A program made the position numbers and the translations under genes. 64,000 nt of DNA from Tritrichomonas musculus (Eukaryota > Parabasalia > Tritrichomonadida > Tritrichomonadidae): positions 1,550,001-1,614,000 of the forward strand of contig JAPFFF010000022.1 in NCBI GenBank assembly GCA_039105265.1, in the 5' to 3' direction. The notes below the pieces were generated by a model. It saw only the letters and a list, made by a program, of their open reading frames with translations. It made no database searches and was not told where the DNA came from. Below are positions 57,386 to 64,000 of the stretch, in pieces. Every line of letters starts with the position of its first letter. The first letter of the stretch is position 1.

Positions 57386-58123
57386 ATGTTAATTTCTATG
57401 CAAAGCCGTGACTCACAAAAATATCATACTGTGTCTTTGACGATGAATATACCTTGGAAATGCAGCTATGTAAAATATTATGTGTCTTCTATAAACACTA
57501 ATTCAAACATATTATTAAGTACAAAAGATGATTATATGAAATATCAAGTTGGCAAAACCGTTCATACTATTGAATTTTCTGAGTCCTATCATTATTCTAT
57601 CAAACAACTTGAACAAATTTTTAGTCAGAAAAGTGAATTAGCATGGGAATATGATAAAAATAAACGAACATTTAAGATAACAGCAAGTTTGAAAACAACA
57701 ATTACATCAATATCTCACAGAGCTGCATTATTGACTGGATTATATAACACTCCGTTGCCTTTGACAATTGATCCTAAAGAACCCTTTATTGTGCCAGATT
57801 TGCCGATCATAACTCATACAAAACTTTATTTGGTCTCTTTACAAGGTAATCCGATGTATTCAGCTATTGGAGATCAAGAGTATACGCCTTCAGTTATAGG
57901 AAATATAAACACAATGGCTATAGACGGCAAGCCACTGATTTATGACTTTGAGAAAGAAGGAAAACCAATAAAAATAAAAACAAACACAGATAGTTTAAAA
58001 TATTTAGAATTAAGTTTAGTCGATTTCCAATTTCAGCCTATCGCTTTAAAAAGTCCTTTGTTTGTTTCAATTAAAGTAAAGCCAGCTAAAGATGCAGACG
58101 TTAAGGATGTGTTAACTAAATGA
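57386..58123 (+). CDS. Minor capsid (penton-like) jelly-roll protein, putative
   Basis: 245 residues, beta-rich. Pattern includes SHRAALLTGLYNTPLPL, TKLYLVSLQGNPMYS, SVIGNINTM and near the end LELSLVDFQFQPIALKSPLF, the final strand pair style (F/L-x-L-x-D...P-I...P-x-F-V) typical of Polinton minor capsid/penton proteins. Two Met candidates (57386, 57398) cannot be separated. It overlaps the PolB gene end by 8 bp (convergent) and is divergent from fibre 2 by 16 bp, so fibre and putative penton, which would contact each other at capsid vertices, share a promoter. Confidence 0.65.
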   Translation: MLISMQSRDSQKYHTVSLTMNIPWKCSYVKYYVSSINTNSNILLSTKDDYMKYQVGKTVHTIEFSESYHYSIKQLEQIFSQKSELAWEYDKNKRTFKITASLKTTITSISHRAALLTGLYNTPLPLTIDPKEPFIVPDLPIITHTKLYLVSLQGNPMYSAIGDQEYTPSVIGNINTMAIDGKPLIYDFEKEGKPIKIKTNTDSLKYLELSLVDFQFQPIALKSPLFVSIKVKPAKDADVKDVLTK

Positions 58124-61100
58124 ATTTAAGGGTCCTGCTAAACTTTTTGATATTAGTCTGCTGAAAAGTTTGAGTTTTTCTGAATGCATTTGTGCCATCT
58201 AATAAATTGAACTCCATTTTGGCCCCAGCATACAATTTTTCATAGAGTTCTTCAATTGTGATGCCCATTCGTTTACATTTATTAATGATCACTTGATGAG
58301 GAATGCCCTTGAGTCTTATATGATATCCTTCTTTTCCTTCTTCATCGACTAAGATATCTAAATAACTTTTCTTGCCTAATGCGATCAGTTTTCGTGAATG
58401 TATTTGGCCTACTGCACCCTCAAAACCGTCAAAATCATTATGAAATTGACACATGTTTTCACCTATTAATTCAGCATTATATTTCTCCTTAAAGATCTCT
58501 GCCACTTTTTTCACATCCTCTTCATTTAGGTGCATGCTATCGGTATCTTGATAGAATATTTCAATCCCTTTTTGTTCTGCACTAGCCATAACACGATTCA
58601 TCAAATGTTTTGACCATGAAAGAACGCTAGCACCAAATTGTGGGAGATTGAAATGATCATTGATCGGCTTCAGCTTTTTCACATAGCATCTATCAATTGT
58701 CGGTTCATCATAGATTTCTGTGATAAAGTTATAATTGCGCCAAATGTATTTCATTAGCTCATCTCTGGGTACACTTTTTGTTTCGGTTTTCATCGCTTTC
58801 AATATTGATTTGCCATAGATTGAATTCAATAGCAATTTGATCGTTGACTGCAGTGGATTCTTCTCTTTCTTATATTTGAGTCTTAAATTAAATAATCCAA
58901 GAATGAACTCATTTATCTTCTTATTAAATCCTTCATCAAAATAGTAACCACGAATGATTTCGTATTTGATATCATAGAACTCTATTAAATCCATTAGTGC
59001 AATCTTGTCAATATAAAAATTGCTAACAGGGTCATTGTCAAATATTTTTGAGCCCTTATCATTTCGTCTAAAGACTTGCCCGAATTTATATGGCTTATCG
59101 GATTTGCACTTGATTTCATTAATATTGATTTCAATAAAAAAAGTGTCAAATTTCATCAATTGATCATGGTCTATATTTTGAGGCAAAATTTTCGGTTTTC
59201 CTTTAGCAACACCATCCATTACATACATAGCTGAAGGATAAAGGCTAACTGCATCAAAATCTTGTATTCTTCCTTCTATATATTGCTTTTGATTTGATGC
59301 TGTCATTGTTCTTCCTCCGCTTACACATCTTTGAATAAAGTTTTGCGGTTTGCCACTTAATTGATAACAACCGTCAAAACATCCATATTTATTGGCGAAA
59401 TGATAACCGATAGATGAGATTGAAATAAAGTTATTAACACCTAACATTTCTGTACCTGTTTGTTTGAATACTTCTTTCAAATCTTTATCAAATTTTTCAA
59501 GCCCTTTCATAAGAACGATACAATCCTTAAAACAATAGAACTTGGCATATTTCATAATATTAATTGAATCATTTTTTTCATTGTATGCTTCACTTATTTT
59601 GGCATTTTCTAGGATTTGTTTGCTTTCATCTTTGCCATCGTTCTCTTTTCTATACTGCTCATAGAATTCATTGATTGGCAGAACAGCTTTTTGAATGTTT
59701 TCTTCAGTGTATATTTTGTATGCCATAACCTCTTTATGCACATCTAAATTAAACATAGATGCAAAATTCCTGAGAGCCGATGGAATAATTGAATAGGAAT
59801 TGCGAAACGTAAGCTTTTTCACTAATTTACCATTTGAAGCATACTTGAGCATAATGACTTGCAAAACTGTGCCTGTTCTTTCAGTTATTTGTGTTTTCCA
59901 TCCAGGAGTATTGATGAAAAAGCAACCATCGTACTTTAAATTGTGAAAATAAGTTAGTGAATTATTGTATAGATAATTGAGAAGCTGACGATCAATGTTT
60001 TCACCTTCAAAGCTTATTTTGTGAATATTTTGGCCTTCACGATACACTGTGCAATTCAAATAAGGACGATGAGGAGATACAGTAGTGTCTGTTTCAAAAT
60101 CTGAATAATATACTCTAGACCAATCTTTCTCTTTCTTCTTATCTTTATTCGAGTCTATTATTTTTGTGCATAATTCTTCATTATAATCAAGATCAATGTA
60201 ATCATTCAATCCATCGTATTCGGTTGTATTCAATATGGATAATTCGCAGCTTCTTATCTCTCTGAACATATTGAGCTCAAACATTTTTCTGAATATCATC
60301 ATTGGAAGAGTGCCATTTTCTGAATAAAAAATCTTTTCGCCTTTGATGCCTTTAATCATGAAGCGGTTTTTATCATCTTTGAACTTTTCGTCTATTTCTT
60401 TTGCATGTTCAAGATAATAGATGGTGCATTTGATTGGCCTATATATCATGTAGTGATCTTTATAAAGAAGCAACTCTACTGTTCGATCATAACCTTTCTT
60501 TCTGGTGTCTATTTTGATCTGCATTTGATGCTTAATATCAAACCTTTCATCGATTCTTTTCACGACAAAACTGCATTTGAATTTTTCTGATATCTCTTTG
60601 ATTTTGTTATTTGGTATCGATTTTGTTTGAACATAATATCGCAAGTGATTTATTTCTTCATCATTGAACACTCCTGACTGAATCAAAGCATAGACAAAAC
60701 AATTATCTTTATAATTTTTCTTATCTATCTTTGAGAATATTTGGAATTCACTGAGATCTAAATTAGATAAATTAATAAAAGGAAAGAATGAGCCTTCTGG
60801 TGTGGATCTATAATCTGGATCGATTTCGACTTCTTCATGATATAAAGCATGGTCATCTTCATCTTCTTTAATAACATCGAACTTAATTCCTTTATCGTCT
60901 AGTTGTTTTCTCAGAAAAAGTACATCATATTTGACTGGAATGAATTCAAAATTGACAGTTGGGTTTGTATCTGATTTCTCTTCTGACAAGTCTAATTCGC
61001 CTGATATGTGACCTATTGTGCTCTCTATGTCATGTTTGTCGCTGAGAGTGAACCATTTTGCGTGTCCATCAAGTGTGTATGCTTTGACGACAACTTTTGA

Positions 61101-61478
61101 TTTATTTCGAATCTTATAGCAGTGTCGAAGCATCTCTGTAAATGCGAGTCTCTTGCACTCACTGTCTCCAATATCGACGTCAAAGGAGAACTCTTTTGCA
61201 GCCATAAACATGAGTCTTTTGAGTTCTCTTTGAAATAACTCTTGATCATCCACTTCTTGTACTCTTTTTTCGTATGCTTGTCTTGCTTGTGTCTTTGATT
61301 CTTCATAAAAGTCTATAGACAAGTTCATTATGTCATTATCTACATTTGCATTTGTATTTGATATATTGGTTTTCATCTTTTTCCCAGACAAGCCACTTCT
61401 CTGTAATCTTTGTATTTGATTTTGCTGTGTTTGAACAAGTTTTATCAATTCTTCTCTTGAAAGTTTGTTGAAGTCCAT
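58116..61478 (-). CDS. Protein-primed DNA polymerase B
   Basis: 1120 residues from the ATG at 61478, chosen because a TCACA Inr lies 9 nt upstream; the longer frame adds only hydrophobic residues. Exonuclease motifs: SDFETD (Asp460, Glu462), FHNLKYD (Asp517), YCFKDC (Tyr648, Asp652). Polymerase motifs: DFDAVSLYPS (A, Asp742), KLLLNSIYGKS (B), FYQDTDSMH (C, Asp978 and Asp980) and GKKSY. All catalytic residues are present. An N-terminal region (about 255-345) with DNCFVYAL and KDHYMIY looks like a papain-fold Cys/His domain. Replicates linear element DNA using a terminal protein; that protein's gene or domain was not identified. Confidence 0.95.
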   Translation of the reverse strand: MDFNKLSREELIKLVQTQQNQIQRLQRSGLSGKKMKTNISNTNANVDNDIMNLSIDFYEESKTQARQAYEKRVQEVDDQELFQRELKRLMFMAAKEFSFDVDIGDSECKRLAFTEMLRHCYKIRNKSKVVVKAYTLDGHAKWFTLSDKHDIESTIGHISGELDLSEEKSDTNPTVNFEFIPVKYDVLFLRKQLDDKGIKFDVIKEDEDDHALYHEEVEIDPDYRSTPEGSFFPFINLSNLDLSEFQIFSKIDKKNYKDNCFVYALIQSGVFNDEEINHLRYYVQTKSIPNNKIKEISEKFKCSFVVKRIDERFDIKHQMQIKIDTRKKGYDRTVELLLYKDHYMIYRPIKCTIYYLEHAKEIDEKFKDDKNRFMIKGIKGEKIFYSENGTLPMMIFRKMFELNMFREIRSCELSILNTTEYDGLNDYIDLDYNEELCTKIIDSNKDKKKEKDWSRVYYSDFETDTTVSPHRPYLNCTVYREGQNIHKISFEGENIDRQLLNYLYNNSLTYFHNLKYDGCFFINTPGWKTQITERTGTVLQVIMLKYASNGKLVKKLTFRNSYSIIPSALRNFASMFNLDVHKEVMAYKIYTEENIQKAVLPINEFYEQYRKENDGKDESKQILENAKISEAYNEKNDSINIMKYAKFYCFKDCIVLMKGLEKFDKDLKEVFKQTGTEMLGVNNFISISSIGYHFANKYGCFDGCYQLSGKPQNFIQRCVSGGRTMTASNQKQYIEGRIQDFDAVSLYPSAMYVMDGVAKGKPKILPQNIDHDQLMKFDTFFIEININEIKCKSDKPYKFGQVFRRNDKGSKIFDNDPVSNFYIDKIALMDLIEFYDIKYEIIRGYYFDEGFNKKINEFILGLFNLRLKYKKEKNPLQSTIKLLLNSIYGKSILKAMKTETKSVPRDELMKYIWRNYNFITEIYDEPTIDRCYVKKLKPINDHFNLPQFGASVLSWSKHLMNRVMASAEQKGIEIFYQDTDSMHLNEEDVKKVAEIFKEKYNAELIGENMCQFHNDFDGFEGAVGQIHSRKLIALGKKSYLDILVDEEGKEGYHIRLKGIPHQVIINKCKRMGITIEELYEKLYAGAKMEFNLLDGTNAFRKTQTFQQTNIKKFSRTLKFI

Positions 61479-61484
61479 TTTAAG

Positions 61485-61489
61485 TGTGA
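61485..61489 (-). promoter_or_regulatory. Inr-like TCACA before PolB
   Basis: AATCACACTTAAA leads directly into the PolB ATG; the A of TCACA is 9 nt upstream. It decides the choice of start at 61478. Confidence 0.5.
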
Positions 61490-61578
61490 TTAAATTGACC
61501 TTTATTAACCTAAAAACCGTAGAAATATAAAAAGAAAAAATAAAAGAAAAATAAGAGAAGAATTGTTTATTAATGACC

Positions 61579-62781
61579 TTATGCAATTAAAAGTGTCTTT
61601 AAATAATGTTCAACCCACCATGCTGTAATTGTGGGTAAGTTTTTAAGATTCACATCTGGAGCATTATCCTGAAGTGATAGTAAATATTGGTATTCTCGAG
61701 GATCATTAACGAGCTTTTTTATTGAGGAAGTAAAGTCATTATAAAGATCTTGTTGGAGCTTGGAACTATTATAATCTTTGCTGTATTTATTTTTGAATTC
61801 TTCATGGACGAATATTAAACGTCTTGCTTCTTCTGATCTACTGATCTTTCTTTCTAGAGTTTTAGCAATTCCAGCTGGATCAACCTTTTCTCTATTATCC
61901 CAGGCATTGTTTACCACTCTCACCAATTCATCTAAGAAAGCTGGTTCTTTGCATACTCTTTTTGAAACAGATGCATAATCTATTTCCGGTGCTGGTGCTG
62001 GTGCTGGTGGAGGTGGAGGTGGTGGTGGTATCTTTAGTTTTGTAATTTGTTCCTCTAGGTTCTTGATCTTGGTCTCATAATCTGCTTTTTGCTTTTCCAG
62101 CTTTTTGTCCACATATTTGGTCATTATTTGACGAATTCTCCAATCCAACTTTGTGAGTGGATTTGGCTGCTGATCGGATTGGAGAATTATGTCCATTAAT
62201 CTTTCCCAGCTTTTTGTCTCTTCCTCTGGTTCAGCTGGCAAAAAATTTATGACATGGCCAGGTTCTATTTGCAAATGAGGTTCTTCTTCCTCCTCTTGTT
62301 GCTTGTTCAGCAAGTTTTGCGACAGATTCTGGTCTTGCTTATTCAGCAAGTTTTGCGACAGATTCTGGTCTTGCTTGTTCAGCAAGAGTTGCAACAATTG
62401 ATTCGAGTCTTGCTTGTTCAGCAAGAGTTGCAACAATTGATTCGAGTCTTGCTTGTTCAGCAAGAGTTGCAACAATTGATTCGAGTCTTGCTTGTTCAGC
62501 AAGAGTTGCAATAATTGATTTGCGTCTGGCTGCTGATTCGAGTCTTGCTTGTTCAGCAAGAGTTGCAATAATTGATTTGCGTCTGGCTGCTGATTCGAGT
62601 CTTGCTTGTTCAGCAAGAGTTGCAGTAATTGATTCGAGTCTTGCTTGTTCAGCAAGAGTTGCAGTAATTGATTCTGATTTGTCATTTGCATGTCATTAAG
62701 CATTGGCATTCTTTGGATTTGACGTTTGATGATTCGTCTTTGTTTTGAGTTTAGATTGTTGTTGTTGTTGTTGAAGAACAT
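61579..62781 (-). CDS. Gln/Leu repeat protein with Pro run, 400 aa
   Basis: After a basic N-terminus (KQRRIIKRQIQRMP), residues about 40-165 are roughly ten tandem copies of LLQLLLNKQDSNQ-type units, some with a QPDA insert (13- and 19-residue forms; 39- and 57-bp DNA repeats at 62330-62670). A charged coiled coil (about 225-250), a poly-Pro/Ala run (PPPPPPPPAPAPAP) and a helical C-terminal domain with VNNAWDNREKVDPAGIAK follow. It lies directly upstream of PolB on the same strand, about 100 bp away. Placement could suit a terminal-protein or replication accessory; nothing in the sequence proves it. Confidence 0.65.
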   Translation of the reverse strand: MFFNNNNNNLNSKQRRIIKRQIQRMPMLNDMQMTNQNQLLQLLLNKQDSNQLLQLLLNKQDSNQQPDANQLLQLLLNKQDSNQQPDANQLLQLLLNKQDSNQLLQLLLNKQDSNQLLQLLLNKQDSNQLLQLLLNKQDQNLSQNLLNKQDQNLSQNLLNKQQEEEEEPHLQIEPGHVINFLPAEPEEETKSWERLMDIILQSDQQPNPLTKLDWRIRQIMTKYVDKKLEKQKADYETKIKNLEEQITKLKIPPPPPPPPAPAPAPEIDYASVSKRVCKEPAFLDELVRVVNNAWDNREKVDPAGIAKTLERKISRSEEARRLIFVHEEFKNKYSKDYNSSKLQQDLYNDFTSSIKKLVNDPREYQYLLSLQDNAPDVNLKNLPTITAWWVEHYLKTLLIA

Positions 62782-63137
62782 TAAAAAAAAATGGTCAGCA
62801 ATGGCGGTTTTTAAGAATAATTTATTCTCTCAATTATCGTTTCTCACAAAATTGAATGTCCGATCATTTTTATAATAAATAATTAGTTTTAATCTAACGA
62901 TTAATTATTAATTATCTATATTAAGTATATATATTATTTTTATGATTATTATTAAAAAACAAATTATTAAAAATATTTCAATAAATTGAGAGAATGTAAA
63001 TTTTATTCCAAAGTATTTTATTTTTTAAATCTAAACTATTATTTAATATCTACATTAAATATACATATTTATAAAATAGTTATTTTTATTCTAAAAAATG
63101 TTTTTCCTATAGATTTTGAAAATTCTTTTGAAAAAGT
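62782..63137. other. AT-rich spacer without a gene
   Basis: About 355 bp with no protein-like ORF. TTCTCTCAATT at about 62825 and AATTGAGAGAA at about 62985 form an 11-bp inverted repeat. ATTATTAA-type words abound. It could be an element boundary or a promoter; no terminal repeat matching the left side was found. Confidence 0.5.
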
Positions 63138-63142
63138 TCACA
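63138..63142 (+). promoter_or_regulatory. Inr-like TCACA before 63149 gene
   Basis: TTCACACTTTTT precedes the ATG at 63149, the A lying 9 nt upstream, the same spacing as at PolB. Confidence 0.5.
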
Positions 63143-63148
63143 CTTTTT

Positions 63149-63568
63149 ATGTCTGAATACTTTGAAGACGAAACTGATTTTCTTGATTCTTTAGTTCATT
63201 ATGAGTTAACAGAAGAAGACAAAGAGCTCTGGCATCCTGATAATCAAATAGAAAAATTGGGGAAAGATATCTCACGGTCATTACATATATCTTCTCAAGA
63301 AGATAAAATTCCTAGTTTCGAATTAAGTCCAAAAGCCAAAATACCAGATAGCTTCCATATCAATCCCAAATTCTTGGCATTTTATAAATCTCTCAGAAAA
63401 GATAATTATTATGCAAATGAACTCAGAGATTTATATAATAGTTATTTTGGCACAAATTTAACCAAAAAAGGACTTGCACATATACTTGAAATAAGAACAA
63501 TGTTTTCTAATAAGCGTATTAGAATAAAAAATAAAAGATTAACAATATACACAAAAATTTTTTACTAA
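63149..63568 (+). CDS. Putative winged-helix DNA-binding protein, 139 aa
   Basis: Start at 63149 (MSEYFEDETDF) is set by the Inr-like TCACA; an earlier in-frame ATG at 63116 adds a basic leader. Acidic N-terminal half; C-terminal domain (FLAFYKSLRKDNYY, ELRDLYNSYFG, NLTKKGLAHIL, then a basic end ITIYTK-like) aligns with the C-termini of the 15050 and 17040 proteins 46-48 kb away. That links this right edge to the same element family as the left block. DNA binding is inferred. Confidence 0.6.
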   Translation: MSEYFEDETDFLDSLVHYELTEEDKELWHPDNQIEKLGKDISRSLHISSQEDKIPSFELSPKAKIPDSFHINPKFLAFYKSLRKDNYYANELRDLYNSYFGTNLTKKGLAHILEIRTMFSNKRIRIKNKRLTIYTKIFY

Positions 63569-63574
63569 ACATTA

Positions 63575-63915
63575 CTGCATGAATCATTGAATTTTTTTTG
63601 TCCGCATGAATCATTGAATTTTTTTGGACGCATGAATCATTGAATTTTTTTGGACGCATGAATCATTGAATTTTTTTTGTCCGCATGAATCATTGAATTT
63701 TTTTGTCCGCATGAATCATTGAATTCTTGAATCATTGAATTTTTTTTGGACGCATGAATCATTGAATTTTTTTTGTCCGCAAGAAAATTGAATACTTCAT
63801 GAGGTCATGGCCGCATGAATTATTGAATGTTTTTTTATTGGACGCATGAATCATTGAATTTTATTGGACGCATGAATCATTGAATTTTATTGGACGCATG
63901 AATCATTGAATAATT
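63575..63915. repeat. ~27-bp minisatellite (GCATGAATCATTGAATTTT)
   Basis: About a dozen units of GCATGAATCATTGAATTTTT with spacers alternating between TTTGTCC and TTGGAC. Units vary in T-run length, as in slippage-expanded arrays. Nothing coding follows to the window end. Confidence 0.9.
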
Positions 63916-64000
63916 ATTGAAAAACAAAAATAAAATACAAGCCAATTAGGTATTCAATTGGGCTGATTCGTTATCATATTTACTTTTTCTCTTAATTCTT

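Larger units (their letters stand above)
2044..63568. mobile_element. Maverick/Polinton-type virus-like element(s), composite
   Basis: Parts: protease, integrase, primase-SF3 helicase, fibre genes, two MCP copies, packaging ATPase, core-type basic peptide, minor capsid candidate and PolB. Integrase, protease, PolB, ATPase and MCP define the Polinton/Maverick family. It looks broken, with roughly ten breaks including two transposon insertions, yet most genes are open, so it is probably young. The usual size for the family is 15-25 kb; this span is about 61 kb (about 53 kb without the transposons), so it is either an unusually large element, two nested elements (inner 17971-43302), or a cluster. 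Ends not located. Confidence 0.75.

Noticed and set aside
62254-62514. Plus-strand ORF with repeated VQQELQQLIRVLL units
   Set aside because: Antisense shadow of the LLNKQ repeat gene.
63575-63915. Possible CRISPR array
   Set aside because: Spacers are nearly identical homopolymer-rich words rather than unique sequences and the context is eukaryotic; it is a minisatellite.
1-64000. tRNA, rRNA or spliceosomal-intron signals
   Set aside because: No cloverleaf, rRNA core sequence or convincing intron boundary was seen on either strand by reading; absence is not proof.

Overview
The window looks like nuclear DNA of an AT-rich, intron-poor single-celled eukaryote and is dominated by virus-like DNA of the Maverick/Polinton family. 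The best organism guess is a parabasalid (Trichomonas relative). Long uninterrupted ORFs fit the standard code, no introns are apparent, and at least six genes have TCA(C/T)(A/T) 9-16 nt before their ATG, which matches the parabasalid initiator. The host assignment is inference. The family assignment rests on a protein-primed DNA polymerase B, a retroviral-type integrase, a Ulp1/adenain-type cysteine protease, an A32/FtsK-like packaging ATPase, a putative double-jelly-roll capsid gene (two copies) and a penton-like minor capsid candidate.

Layout. 1-1.8 kb: edge fragment of a giant charged protein, then short repeats. 2.0-9.5 kb: protease (plus a decayed second copy), small unknown genes, integrase and three small MAFG-type genes. 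9.7-12.1 kb: primase-SF3 helicase. 12.1-17.4 kb: an island of small fast-evolving paralogues. 17.4-18.35 kb: minisatellite and the left copy of a 375-390-bp inverted repeat. 18.4-33.7 kb: virion block with a charged 950-aa protein, fibre-like proteins, two MCP copies, a longer MAFG protein and a 44-aa membrane peptide. 33.8-42.7 kb: two genes of that block interrupted by plain DNA transposons, namely a TTAA-flanked element holding a 1.6-kb foldback and a 5.8-kb hAT element with a 121-bp satellite. 42.9-43.3 kb: right copy of the inverted repeat. 43.3-62.8 kb: packaging ATPase, a 21-aa Arg/Thr peptide, giant repeat proteins, a 2125-aa fibre-like protein, minor capsid candidate, PolB and a Q-rich repeat protein. 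62.8-64 kb: AT-rich spacer, one small putative DNA-binding gene and a minisatellite.

Together these genes could have supplied replication (PolB, primase-helicase), integration, capsid assembly and maturation (MCP, minor capsid, protease), genome packaging and condensation (ATPase, basic peptide) and host attachment (fibres). As it stands the element is broken, with roughly ten breaks including the transposon insertions, but most frames are still open, so it is probably young. Clear terminal inverted repeats were not found, so its outer ends are unknown. The capsid block lies between inverted repeats and may be a nested element or a segment that can flip.
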